A stretch of DNA of 64,000 nt from Ottelia alismoides (taxonomy: Eukaryota; Streptophyta; Magnoliopsida; Alismatales; Hydrocharitaceae), in NCBI GenBank assembly GCA_037367405.1, contig JAZKJV010006047.1, positions 1-64,000 of the forward strand. The letters run 5' to 3'. The position numbers were made by a program, and so were the translations under genes. Below are positions 33,589 through 45,531 of this stretch, piece after piece (position 1 is the first letter of the stretch; each line of letters opens with the position of its first letter). The notes beneath the pieces were generated by a model. It made no database searches. It was not told the origin of the DNA and saw only the letters and a program-made list of their open reading frames with translations.

Positions 33589-36500
33589 TGATGAATATGT
33601 GATTCATGACTCTAAAAGTTGAAAATAGAGCTTTGTTCCTGAGTAGTTAGCTGCATATTTCCACTTATATTGCATAATTAGCATTCATGCATGCATTCAT
33701 AATATCTGCATTTTAGCACTCATATTTGCATTAAATAAGAAGCCAATTCCACTTGTAAAATATCCACCTATTATCTCCTCAAGAATAAAACACCTTATGA
33801 TATATACACCATTAGCTAATAATACAGGGAAAAAGTTCAGAGATCTCTTTTGTAAAACACCCAATAAAGACCTAGAATCCCTGGTCCTTAGAAGGCCCAT
33901 AGTTCCCTTGTACCAACCCCAAATTCGGTCTACTCACCTTCAGATGAATACACATCCAGAGACCTTTAAAATGAGACTAATTTCATTCAATTCGGAGCTC
34001 GTTGGAAGAAGTTGGGTTTTTGGGCCTCTATGTATACTATATCTGTGTATATTTGTAGTCCTGTATTTTTTGTATCATATTTGACCTCATCTCTGTTTTT
34101 AGTCAACATGAAACTTGTAGATCTCATCAAGATCTACAACTTTCATGTTTTGAGTTTTTCCAAATTCGGCCTCATTCTCTATCTAATTTCATTTCTCCTC
34201 TCAACCACTCGCAGCTGGCCACGTGGCGCCCTCTGATTGTGCCATGCGGCCCGCTCCCCTTTGCATCATCCGCATTGGATCTCCTTCTGAACCAACGGCT
34301 CAGCCTTCTCCACGTACGCCCTTATTCTTGGCCATTAGATCAGTTCCCATCTATGATCCTCACCGATCGCTCGCGCCTCACAGAGAGCATGCCACTTGGC
34401 GCTTTGTGCGCCATCCGATGCCTTATCTGTCCATTAAATCACCGCCCTCCATTCCGCATCCATTATCAGCCCTTTTATCGGCAACGACCTCTCATCTCCG
34501 CCATTCATTCCTACCGTGCTCTACGTGTGCCAAGTGTCACCTTCTCTGCCATTAGATCATTGTTTGACGATGCAATCTCCACCTCACATTCCCGCGACGT
34601 CCTCGACCTTTCGATCAGAGCCTCCTTTGCATCACTACCGTCCACCCCTCACCTTGCTTTCATTACGACACGTGGCACGATCCTGACGCTCAGATCACAC
34701 AGCCTAGATCTAATCACAGACGTTGCCTAGCGCCAACTTCTCAACCGGGATCACAAGATCCAATGGTCAAGACGTCGTCGTCAACCTCCGAATGCCCCGC
34801 ACCCACGTTCTCCACCGTGCGCAAGGGGCTGCCCCCTTTCTATTCTCGGCTCCACGCCAGCCACCTTCTCAAACCAATGACGCCACCACGATGGAGGCCA
34901 CTCTTCCCTCATCCTCGCCAGCTCCCTCGTTCTTCACGACTACCACCAGAGTCGCCCCACGACGTCCACGAACATCACCTTCCAGCTACCCCTGCCGTCA
35001 CACTCGTCCTATAAATCACCTGCCTTTGGCCACTGTCATGCCCATCCGCCATTACAGAGAGATTCCCTGAGCTCCGACCTTCGATTTGGTGACAGCAATT
35101 CATTGAGACGTTGAGCGAAGAAAGGGCTTCTTCTCCGACGAGATCCACGGCCAACTCCGCCGTGCTGCAGCTACCTCCGTGAGCTGCACGAGCTCAGGCC
35201 TCCTACCGACCTTCGAGTGAAGACACAGAAGCTTCCTCGGATCTTCTAATCCCAGGTAGAATCCTCCATCGATCCTCTGATCTTCTTCTTAGTTTCTCCT
35301 TTGTTTTCTTCGATTAAATTCGCCCTCCACAATCATCTTCTCGCTCTACCGTCCTCCCTCCGAGCTTCGCGATGGAGCACTGATCCTCACGTTATCCATA
35401 GCTTCGTCAAACGCCACTCTTCACCCTCCACCATCGACAGCTCCGCCACCGCAGCGGAGCTCGCTCACCGGCCATCCCCACTCCTCCATAGGCCTCGCAT
35501 CTCGCTTCGAATCACTCCACGGACACCACACACGCTTCAGCTATATCTCTAACCCCTGCAGGTACCCTCGCTGTCACTGGCCGGAACTTCATCGGAGCTC
35601 AGTTTGAGCTTCACCGCCCCCGATCTCCAGCTCACTCCTGCCTCAGCTAAGACCTCCAGCCTCTCCCTGACGTTCCCACGATCATCTCCAGCTTCTTATC
35701 AATCTCAGGCGAGCCCCATCGATGACCAAAGGAAGAGGCGGGGCTCGAGACCCTCCGCCGGAGCACAGTCTCCTCCGCCACGGGAGGCAGAGGACCGTTG
35801 GGCACGAATTCCATCCACCGCACGATCCTCTTGATCTAACGGCTAAGAGCCATCCACGTCGCCTCGCGGAGTAGCCGTAGGATCAGGCGGATCCTACGCA
35901 TCTGATCACGCCATGTCGCCAATCGCCAGAGCAGTGGAGGACCATTGGATTTATCTTGATCCAGCGGTGATAGATTGACCACGTAGCCATCTTCATCGAG
36001 CGTCAACGACCGTTGGATCCTCTTCGATCTGACGACTGTTGATCATCCACGTCTTCGTCTGATCGGAGCCAACAACAACCGTCGATCTCCACCAGATCGC
36101 ATGGTCCAGAGCACGCCACGTCGCCTGATCCGAGCCTCCTCCCCGACCACTAGGATCGGATCCCCGAAGCTTCTCTGAGCCAAAGTCGAACTTCCAGACC
36201 AGCCCGAGCCTTACTCCGAGCCTAAGGACCCCACGTGATCTACACGTGTGGCCTGGGCAAATTGCACCGAGGCCCTGAAGATTTTTCAATATTGCACTTC
36301 AGTCCCTGCCAGGAGATTCCACGTGAGGAGCACGTGATCCATGGAGAAATTGCATCCACCCCCCTGCATTATAGGTAATTGCAAAATAGTCCCTGTATGC
36401 ACGTTTTATTCTGATTAATTTTTAATTCATGTATTGCATTTATACCCTTGTCTTTGCATGCTTATTTAGGTATTCATATTAAGTCATTTTTGATTTTGAA

Positions 36501-37357
36501 AAATTGCATTATGTAGCTTACATTGTCCTCCTTATTATATGATACATGGCAAATTTTTGTAGTATCAGTAGAATTTTCTATTAATTAATTGGTTCATTTT
36601 TGTTATATTTTACCCAATTTCACCTCTTAATTAATAGTAATTTCTCCGTGACTCCAAAAATTCCTAAAAAATCACATTAGATCTAGGATAATTAGCTTTA
36701 CCTTGCAAAAAAAATTCATCTCAATTGCACGCATTTCGAGGTCTAAATAATTCATTTGGTGAATACCTTAATTTATTTTTAATAAGTTCATTTCACATCA
36801 AAATTAAGGTTTGATAATTTTCCTAGATTCCTCATCTTTAGATCTATCTAGGATAATTTTTATTCCCATAAATATTGTGATTTGATAATTATTAAAATTA
36901 ATTTAGTGAAAATCACCCTACATTCATTTTTAATTCACAGTAATTTAATTTAGTGTCAGAAATATTTTAAAAAATTAGGATAGTCTACTTTCATCCCATT
37001 TCATCATTTGGCCAAGTTTCATAATTTTTGGACTTAATTTGAACACTTATCTAATTTAACTTGTAATTTGGCATGATTTTGCATGTGTCTTGCATAAACA
37101 AACCGAAAAAGACCAAAAATATCTCCTCTAAAAATCAAACCTTGGAAATTTGCTTCGAATCTACCTAAGGAGACAGCTGCCTCCCTGAGTTCGACCTTGG
37201 ACTTCCAACTAAGTAAAAAAAATTACTACTCGAAATTAATTTGACTATAATTGAAAGTGGTTTTTGATCTGTTCTCATTATCCGGCTGCAACAAACATTA
37301 GTAATTAATTTGAACATTAATTTGCTCAAATTAACAAGGATAGTGGGAGCAATATCA
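33589..37357 (+). repeat. Element D 5' LTR
   Basis: Starts TGATGAATATGTGATTCATG and ends GGGAGCAATATCA. AT-rich start; a dyad TTGTAGATCT/AGATCTACAA (34115-34124/34130-34139); a GC-rich core about 34200-36350 with GCCACGTGGC at 34218, many GATC-containing motifs and further CACGTG sites near 34675, 36232, 36247 and 36323; AT-rich end. Several 80-160 codon ORFs in the core are not supported as genes. Confidence 0.96.
35010..35016 (+). promoter_or_regulatory. LTR promoter TATA box (D 5' LTR)
   Basis: TATAAAT in a GC-rich context after CACTCGTCC. It is conserved in the 3' LTR at 46956-46962. Start of transcription is inferred about 30 bp downstream. Confidence 0.6.
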
Positions 37358-37360
37358 AAA

Positions 37361-37378
37361 TGGCACCGTTGCCAGGGA
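37361..37378 (+). other. Element D primer-binding site, tRNA-Asp
   Basis: TGGCACCGTTGCCAGGGA, three bases after the LTR end, with two changes from the B site, both G to A. Confidence 0.9.
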
Positions 37379-38757
37379 GGTATGGCTTAGGTTAATTTGC
37401 AGTTATTTCTAAGTGTTTAATTTTCTCTCCCCGAGTAGTCTGACCTCCGGTTTTCCTGTGAATATTTTCTGTCTTTTAATTTTTGCATTTTTTTGTGTCA
37501 TTCTCTGACCTCAATTTATTTCTGTACAAGGAACTCGAGGAGTCGAAGATGCTTCGAAGATTCATCATTTTAATTTTTTGAGTGATTTAAGAGAATTTGT
37601 ATTTTTATTTTATTTCTTTATTTTTTCGCATCATTTCCAGCGGTTCCCGTTTGGGTTCTCGCGTCTGTAAAGATAGTGAAACCGTGTCCCAGTGTGCTGT
37701 GTAGTTTGAATGGTAAATTAGGCTTGCACTAGCGGCTCCTCGAGCCAATCTAGGGTTTGCTTGTGCTCGTAATTTTTAGGACCACACAACCACTTAAAAG
37801 ACGCACTTAGACCACAGATCTAGTCAAATCAACCTATGCTTCACTCGCTAATAGAACTGCTTGTCTAGGATTTGTCGCTTGCATATGCATGTAGTGTAAA
37901 GTTTTCAATTCTGTTTTGCATCCTGCATAAAAGCGAGGGATCACTGTAAGTCTTCTTAACTCAGCATACGCATCATCATTTTTCGTGCATCAGCTTTTCT
38001 CGATTTCTCCCTCTATTTTTCAAACTTAAAGTAAACGGAAATTGGGACTGGATGATAGGCGTGCTGTGTGGTTGGATTTACAAGTGATAACATAACTTAA
38101 ATTGGGACTGCTAACATTATTGACAAAAAAAATCAATAAAATTGGAAAATCTATTTGCGGGAGATTAACCCCGACCTTGTTTTTAAGCTGAGTGAGGGTA
38201 CTTGAGTGTGTGTGAACACCTTAAGGCAGAGCCAAAAATCCCCGCTTTCCATATCATGCTTCGACTAATCCTAGCAAATATCACAAGTTGAATTATTCAG
38301 GTTCACTGACTAGTACCAAGTAGCCTCCACCTGTCTCAGGTAGATAGGGGCGAAATTGCGGTACTTCGTGACAAGTTGCCAGTAACCCCCCGGGGTGAAG
38401 TTCCAGCCTTGTCAGCCTCCGCCTGCTTGCAGGTAGATAGGGGCAGGTCTTTGAATCCATCAACTTGGGATAGGAGCGAAGAAAGGAAGGACCGGTGGTA
38501 TCTTAGGTGACAGGTTAAACAGAGAAGACGCATCCGGCTTTGAGCCGACTTCCCTATAGGCCGCGTAACCTTTGCTATCTTGTCTGATCAACTCACACTT
38601 AAAATCAACCAGACTAATCGGACTCGGTTTCGGGTCCTTCACTGTGTTGAGTGTGAACTCGGGGTTTGCTCTTGCGTTTGTCTTTGTCTTTGTCCGTGTG
38701 TGTTATCCTGTGTAATTGCACGTTTTCTACCTCAATCTTCATCATTTCCTCTTCAAG
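37379..38757 (+). other. Element D untranslated leader
   Basis: About 1.4 kb. A T-rich tract runs to about 37520. Shared leader blocks are TCTAGTCAAATCAACCTATG (37826), GGGATCACTGTAAGTCTTC (37941) and ATTGGGACTGCTAAC (38101). Two related copies of a motif AGCCTCC-CCTG-CAGG-TAGATAGGGGC lie at 38322-38351 and 38414-38444, each able to form a short CCTG/CAGG hairpin. No gene is seen. Confidence 0.75.
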
Positions 38758-40332
38758 ATGTCGGGATATTGGTCCCCATACCCTGAGACCTCTGGTCATT
38801 CCTCCTCGACCATATACCGTTCATCTTCACCTTCACCTTCTTCCATGTATCCTCCGCCACCCACGGGAGACCCTTACCCGTGGTCGGCTCCACCTCAACC
38901 CGATTATGAAATCAGAACTTCGACTGACTTCTCCACTTCTTCGCATTTCTCACCTACTCCATATTCTGACACTCTGGATCCACTTCCATCTTGGGCTGAC
39001 TGTCCTTACTCTCGAGAGCTTGCAAGAATTAAAGAATCGAATGAAGAGCAAGCCACTGCTGAGACGGATGATTGGCAAAATTATATGCCCCCACATACTT
39101 CATTCTCACCTCAAGTAGGGACAATACAACAATTTACATATACACATCCCGACTTGACCTTAGGGCATAACATGGTCGATCAAACAACCCAAATGGAGAG
39201 GCCTGCACATCCTGATTTCTCAGACTTGATTGACTTTAGTGATCAAGCCTCCATCAACCAGTCTTCATTCGAAGAGCCTATACATTCACAAGATTGGATT
39301 CATGAGCTAGACTTACCAGTCCCCCGTTCATTGACTCCAACATATGAGGCTCTGACTAATGTCTGCCATTCAGATGGTCCATACTCGACCCAGCATTACA
39401 TGCCAGAGTCTAGGTATGTCGAGTATGAGACCCCAATGTCTCAACAGTATCCTTCAATTGAGCAGCACTCTCCCATGATTTGTCATGAGAATTTTGTGGA
39501 AGATGACATCTCTAGACTTATTAAGAAAAATGAATCACTTGGTAACGAGTTGAGAGATGTCATGGATATACTGCACTCAATTTCTTCCAGCTTGGGAATG
39601 ATAGTGGAAAAGGAAGTAAGTAGATCTGATGTTGAAAACCAAGCAAGCATGAGGGGACCCACATATTCTGTACAATTGGAGTCCATTCTATCTCCCTTAT
39701 CTACTAACCCCTTGCCTTCCAATCCAGAGTCTGATCATTCATCCACTAAAAACACCAAAAAAATTGATAAACCAAAAAATCACATAAAAATTGAAAATGA
39801 AAAAGATCTAACAAAATTGGATCCTGCCCAAAGGGAAGCACTCGATGAAGAATTGATTTTCAAACTTCCCTTGATTAAGGCCATAGATCACTTTCCCGAC
39901 CTTAAACGCTTTGTGAGAAGTAAATTGATGCCAAAGAGGTTGGGTAATAAGAGGACAAGGACTAAAAGACACATAGTGTCTATGGCCACCTTCTTGGTGA
40001 TGGGGAGAAAGACCAAGAGCCGCAGAGTGAAGCGGTTGTCCCGAGTTGAATGTGAAATCAAAGACACCATCTTTACCCATGCAAGAATCGATGATGACTC
40101 ACCGATAAATATCCTCCCGACCTTCGATTTGACAAGCTCAAACTCAGTCCACTTAGGAAGTCGAGAGATATCGTTCAGCTGGCTGATCGATCCATCAAAC
40201 GGTCGAGAGGAAATATTTCAGTCATCGTTACTTTCCAAGGTGCTCTACTCCAGGTGGACTTCACGATCATTGACATCGAGCACTGAGGAGAGTTTACCCA
40301 GTCTCCGATTATTCTTGGGAAGCCGTTCTTAG
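38758..40332 (+). pseudogene. Element D N-terminal protein and broken protease, gag core missing
   Basis: ATG at 38758 (the upstream in-frame TTG is not used). 524 residues are open, but only about the first 455 are the ancestral frame. Ser/Pro-rich start; a heptad-like segment about 250-290 (LIKKNESLGNELRDVMDIL) matching the coiled coil that follows gag in B and C; a basic segment with KPKNHIK and RTRTKRH. The conserved gag core (ALYW, CPHH, AACGG) is absent. The protease site reads D-D-D-S at 40090-40101, with Asp in place of the glycine. A frameshift near 40122 and a TGA near 40286 follow. The protease is very likely inactive. Confidence 0.88.
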
Positions 40333-40334
40333 CC

Positions 40335-41062
40335 TTGGCTAAGGCGACTATAGATTGCGAGACTCGGGAAATCAATTTTACAGCATTGGGAGCGCTTCGA
40401 ACTCATCCATTATTTGATAAACTTTACTCTAAGGTGACCCGCACATCTGCTGACAGTCGTGACCATCGAGAGGAAGATGAGTCCCACCTCTCTACTACAC
40501 TTGAGAGACCGATTGTCCAGACGACCATTGGTTCAGAGACTCCCCACACCTCCTCAACTGCTTGCACCACCACCATGATAGCTTTTAATGAGGACTCACG
40601 ACCAGAAGCTGACACTGAGTTGGACATGATTTTTGCTGATTGTCTTGACCATTTTGACGATCCGACTCCAGAGCCGAACAACTTGGTGGTAGTAATTACA
40701 GAGAAAGATCCAACCACTTCCAACACCGAGCCAGATTCGATTGAGCCAGATTTCCTAGACGATCACACCATACCTGAGCTCAAGACTTTACCCACAACAT
40801 TAAAATACACCTTCCTTGCGGGTAAGGATAAGAAATATCCGGTCATCATTAGTTCGCGATTGACGGAGGAGCAGGAATCTCGCTTGCTAGAGATCCTGGA
40901 GAAAAACCGCAAGGCGATAGGCTGGAGCATTTCCGATCTCCACGGGATAAATCCCGCTCTATGTTTGCACCATATCTACTTGGAGAATGAATCCAAACCC
41001 TCTCGTGAATTCCAACGTCGTTTGAATCCAAATTTGCGAGAGGTAGTGAAGAAGGAGATATA
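40335..41062 (+). pseudogene. Element D protease-RT linker and RT N-terminus
   Basis: Open for about 240 codons in the frame that carries the protease end (IILGKPFLALAKAT just before and at its start). It continues through an acidic linker to the RT entry motif LCLHHIYLENESKP near 40960 and NPNLREVVKKEI, then a TAG at 41060-41062. It precedes the RT palm without a gap. Confidence 0.88.
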
Positions 41063-41860
41063 GAAATGGTGCAACGCGGGTTTCATTTATCTCATCTCCG
41101 ACTCAAAATGGGCGGCCCCGATCCATGTGGTCCCGAAAAAGTCGGGAATTCAGACGACCACCAACAAATATGGAGAGGAGATCGTGACGCGAGTACCCAC
41201 GTCATGGCGCGTCTGTGTGGATTACAGACGCCTGAATGCCGCGACGAAGAAGGATCATTTTCCCCTACCATTCATTGATCAGATCCTAGAGAGACTAGCG
41301 GGGAAAGAGTTCTTCTGTTTCTTGGATGGGTTCTCGGGCTACAATCAAGTAGCCATAGCTTCGGAGGACCAGGAAAAGACCACATTCACATGCCCCTTTG
41401 GTACCTATGCCTTCAGGCGCATGCCCTTTGGATTATGCAATGCTCCAGGTACTTTTTAAAGGTGCATGATTGCTGTATTCACCGAAATGGTCGGTGAATT
41501 CCTGGAAGTCTTCATGGATGACTTCTTGGTCCACGGAAATTCCTTCGATTCCTGGCTTAGGAATCTGAACCGAGTCCTCAAACAATGTTGTGAGGTCAAT
41601 CTGATGCTCTCCTGGGAGAAAAGTCACTTCATGGTGACAGAGGGCATTGTGTTGGGGAACGTCATCTCCAAGAGAGGAATGGAGGTTGACCCTGCCAAAG
41701 TGGATGTGATCAGATGACTCCAGCCACCAACCAACATGAGGCAGTTGCGGTCGTTCCTCGGGCATGTCAGATTTTATCGAAGATTCATTAAGGATTTTTC
41801 TAAAATTGCCCGACCGCTAACTGAGCTTTTAGGCAAAGACATGAAGTTTGTTGTTGATCA
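41063..41860 (+). pseudogene. Element D reverse transcriptase
   Basis: Same frame as the preceding segment. It carries HVVPKKSGI, WRVCVDYRRLN, KKDHFPLPFIDQ, FGLCNAP and the catalytic FMDDF near 41512, then LRSFLGHVRFYRRFIKDF (thumb/connection) near 41745. Stops lie at 41457-41459 (TAA, where C has CAA) and 41715-41717 (TGA). All main RT motifs survive, so decay is recent relative to C. In life it would copy the RNA into DNA in the particle. Confidence 0.92.
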
Positions 41861-41879
41861 CAAATGTCTTGAGGACTTT

Positions 41880-42310
41880 AAGCTATTACAAGGAATGATC
41901 ATGGACGCACCTATCCTACAAGCCCCAAATTGGTCTCTACCTTTTGAGATCATGATGGATGCCTCAGACTTTGCTGTTGGGGCTATGTTAGGACAGAGAA
42001 GAGATGGTGTCCCGTTCGCAATCCACTACGCAAGCAAAGTGCTTGATACCGCTCAGCGTAACTATACAGTTACGTAAAAGGAGATGCTTGCAGTAGTGTT
42101 TGCCTTGGACAAGTTCAGATCTCATTTAATTGGATCCAAGGTAATCATGTTCACTGACCACACGATGCTAAGATAATTGATGGAGAAAAAGGACGTGAAG
42201 GCGTGTCTTCTTCGATGGATTTTGCTTATCCAGGAGTTTGATTTGGACATCCGTGATAAACCTGGAAAGAAGAATGTAGTAGCCGATCATCTCTCTCGTC
42301 TCGAAGATCT
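41880..42310 (+). pseudogene. Element D RNase H
   Basis: Motifs in order: PFEIMMDASDFAVGAMLGQ (first Asp), HYASKVLDTAQRNYT, KEMLAVVFALDKF (Glu), FTDHT (Asp) and ADHLSRL (last Asp). Two in-frame stops lie at 42075-42077 and 42174-42176. Stops occur at the same two codons in element C. One RNase H domain is seen; no additional archaeal-type RNase H was recognised. Confidence 0.9.
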
Positions 42311-43178
42311 TAATACTTCCGAGGATTCACCTATTCGAGACTCCTTCCCTGACGAGCTGATTTTTGTTGTCGATTCACTCCCATGGTATGCCAACATCGT
42401 GAACTATCTTATCTCCAAGAAAGTTCCCGAAGATTGGCCCAAAAGCCACATTGACCGACTGAAGTCGGATGCTACACACTACCATTGGGAGGATCCGATC
42501 CTTTTCTTAGAAGGACCGGATTGTGTCTGGAGACGGTGTATTCCTCAGGAGGAATACCAGAGTGTCCTTTCTTTATGCCACAGCTTAGAGGTAGGAGGAC
42601 ACCACTCCGGGAAGAGGACCACATGGAAGGTACTTCAGCGTGGCTTTTACTGGCCGACTCTATTTCGCGATGCCATCACCTTTGCGAAGTCGTGTCCAGT
42701 ATGCCAGAGAATGGGAGGAACCGTTGGTTCCAAGGATGAGATGCCTATGCAGCCTGTCATCATTTGTGATGTCTTTGACGCATGGGGCATCGATTTCATG
42801 GGCCCATTCCCTGTTAGTCACGGATTCGAGTACATCCTTCTTGCGGTAGATTATCTATCCAGATGGGTGGAGGCTATCCTGACCCGAGCCGCAGACAGCA
42901 GGACTGTCTGTAAATTCATTAGAGAACACATCATCTCTAGGTTCGGGATCCCCAAAATGATGATATCAGACGGGGGTAGCCACTTTGTAAATCGGGAGGT
43001 GAAGAAACTCCTGAAGGACTACGGCATCGAACACCGTGTCGCGAGTCCTTACCACCCACAGACCAATGGTATGGCTGAGGTGTCAAATAGCGAGGTGAAA
43101 CTATATTGCAAAAGCTTATCCGCCCAGAGAGGAAGGACTGGTCTCAGATCTTGGATCAGGTCCTATGGGCGTATATGA
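42311..43178 (+). pseudogene. Element D integrase, zinc-binding and catalytic domains
   Basis: Part of a 333-codon open run (from 42177). The zinc domain has GGHHSGKRTT and CPVCQRMGG near 42600-42720. The catalytic residues are D in WGIDFMGP (near 42790), D in ISDGGSHF (near 42970) and E in GMAEVSN (near 43075), with the expected spacing. The frame is lost near 43095, where the run of A in GTGAAACTATA is one base shorter than in element F, and the ORF closes at 43178. The fold inserts the cDNA into the host genome. Confidence 0.92.
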
Positions 43179-43723
43179 CAACTTACAAGACACCGTTAGG
43201 AACCTCCCCATTCTGAATGGTATTCATAAAGCCGTGCCATTTGCCCGCAGAACTAGTGCACAAATCAAAATGAGCAATCAAGAAGGTCAACTGGAACACA
43301 CACCTTGGGCAGAAGCAGAGATAAATGGATCTGAATGAGCTTGTGGAAGTCAGAAACCATGCATATGACAACAGTTTGGTGTACAAGGACAAGGTGAAGC
43401 GTTGGCATGATAGATTTATCAGACGAAAGACCTTTATTCCTAGACAGAAGGTATGGTTGTTTAATGCTAGGCTGAAGATCTTCCAAGGAAAGTTGAAGTC
43501 CAAGTGGGCAGGCCCATTTGTCGTACGAACGGTGCATGATAGTGGATGTATCGAGATCTCAGATCTCGTAGATGACATACCAACATTCCTAGTGAATGGA
43601 CAACTGTTGAAGCACTTCGTCGAATCCAATGAGCAGTTAGTCCATGTTGAGGAGATTGTATTCCTGCGCGAGACAGATTCAACAGATACACCTCGAGCCA
43701 CGTATGAGACCTTGCAGCAGTAA
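43179..43723 (+). pseudogene. Element D integrase C-terminal domain
   Basis: The last 132 codons are open from ATG 43325 to the stop at 43721-43723, with WHDRFIRRK, VWLFNARLK, KLKSKWAGPF and FLVNGQLLKHFVE. The 43179-43324 stretch carries the preceding segment (HLPAELVHKSK) with stops. There is no chromodomain after it, which separates this element from chromoviruses. Confidence 0.88.
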
Positions 43724-43860
43724 GCTCTAGCCAGCAGCAGCATCTTGAAAGATTCACACCGACTCACTTGTATATATCATCATTCCTGTACATTCTATCC
43801 TTTCTCCCCCGCGACTCAAGTAACCCATCCCTGCCTCATTAATCACTATCTTTGACTATG

Positions 43861-44220
43861 CTTAGGATAACCATATCCTAAGTATAGGGGGAAGAGTGAA
43901 CCGAGTCTATTCACTATTCATTGTACATACTCCAGATCACATCGGTTCTCATACTCACTCCTGTCCTATACTTAGGCTGACCTGAGCCTAAGTATAGGGG
44001 GGACCGATGCCCGCATTGTACATTCATCCACTTCTCCTCTTGACCTCGTCCACCCCATGTTTGATCTTCTTCTACACTTAGGCCGTCGGAGCCTAAGTAT
44101 AGGGGGCGGAGCGACTTCTATACCTTTTTGTTATTTTAGCTCTCCTACGCTTAGCATGAGCTATGCCTTTTTCCTCGCTTTTCATGCTCTGAGGACATAG
44201 CACACGCTAAGTATAGGGGG
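43861..44220 (+). repeat. Four hairpin-polypurine modules in the 3' UTR of D
   Basis: Stems, each followed by TATAG and a G run: CTTAGGATA/TATCCTAAG (43861-43869/43874-43882); CTTAGGCT/AGCCTAAG (43971-43978/43985-43992); CTTAGGC/GCCTAAG (44077-44083/44091-44097); and a long one, CTTAGC/GCTAAG (44150-44155/44206-44211). Order and sizes match B (three short, one long), but the second and third stems differ by paired changes. Confidence 0.93.
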
Positions 44221-45495
44221 CGTGTATATATTACATATATACTTTACCCATAGCTCGTACTTTCACGTATTTTCACGTATTTTTGTATATATTTTGCAAT
44301 ACTTACGGGTGGGTAAAAATTGAAAAAAAGGCTTCTTATTTACTCATGCATATCATCCTTGCATTTAAAAAAAAAGAGTCTTGCATTTACATTCATCTAC
44401 ATAACATGTCATCTACATCTCATCTGCGTATCTTGCATATGCAAGGTGAAAAGCTAGTGGGTTCTAAACCAAGTTATGAGTAGATATTGAGGATGGACTT
44501 GATTTGACCGTAATTCACCTAATTTCAGAGGAACCTTATAGGAACTGGAGTTAAGATTTCTCAGGTCAAGTGACTTAATTCTTTGAGTCCGCAAGTCTAT
44601 GTTCACATGTCATCTTAATCAGTCTAAGTAGAATATCTCGTGCATACGCATGATTCTTATAGACAGTGACCTAACTTGGACAAGCACAATGCACATAGCT
44701 CTTCATTGATGAGGTGGTGAGGAGGTAGAATCCTTTAGCTTGGAGTAGCACACGGGTGGAAACATCCGTCCTCCTCTAGGGAGGGCAGTGCATCTCAACC
44801 TAGTCTGGTGGTGTTGACATCTAAGGACGGGATGCTGTGGGTTGCAATAATGCTTCAAAAGAGGGATAGTCTACTGGCTCAAGAGGAAAAATTCCTGATG
44901 TACATGCTACGTCTTGTATATAGTTCAAAAAAAAAGAGAAAGAAAAAATGCAAGAACTCCAAAAAATAGACAGGCCAGATAGAAAAAAATACCTGTCGGA
45001 GTATGTATATTAGCAAAGAAAATGCAGCTGGATGACTTGGCTACACTGGTCAAGCATCCAGGGATAGGTAGCTACACTAGCTACCGTCCATTCTTTTCTC
45101 TACCCCCTCCTCTTGAGCTGGTCGCACTTGAACTTAGAAGGGAATACCCCGCTCCTCGAGGAAAGAGTTGCTGGACCGGGTTATTTGAGTTACCTTGTTA
45201 GAGGAGGCTGGTTCTGAGCCATTTCTGATGTGGAGAGTTATCTTATCACTTACACAGTGCAAGTAAGATTCATAGTCATCAGAAATTTGCGTCTGAGGAT
45301 TTGTTCTGACCTGACTATTGAGGAGTCTTGAATAGAAGACTTGTGGAACTTGAAGTCTGTTAGGTCTTAAGTTCAGGTCCCAATGAGGTTTCGCCACACA
45401 ATTAATCCAAAGGTTGAGTCAAGCTCCATTTTCAACTTTTGTTCATGACCTTGGTATGGAACCCAAAATCATTTCACTCTTGCATTTCATTTTAG
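44221..45495 (+). other. Element D 3' UTR, non-coding
   Basis: Contains the blocks shared with B, F and H 3' UTRs, such as GGGAATACCCCGCTCCTCGA near 45140. No envelope-like ORF. Short ORFs on either strand have no recognisable motifs. Confidence 0.8.
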
Positions 45496-45531
45496 TTGCT
45501 CGGGGACGAGAAAGGTTTAAGTATAGGGGGG
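45496..45531 (+). other. Element D authentic polypurine tract with weak hairpin
   Basis: GGTTTAAGTATAGGGGGG ends directly at the 3' LTR. CTCG/CGAG (45499-45502/45507-45510) forms a short stem before it, a weaker form of the stem seen in B, F and H. Confidence 0.85.

Noticed and set aside
34239..34730. 163-codon ORF in the D 5' LTR, with a similar ORF at 46166-46687 in the 3' LTR
   Set aside because: It lies in the GC-rich LTR core around the promoter. Its conservation follows from the LTR repeat, the frame is offset between copies by indels, and no domain is recognisable.
43183..43767. 194-codon minus-strand ORF
   Set aside because: It is antisense to the integrase C-terminus of D. The plus-strand frame carries the recognised motifs.
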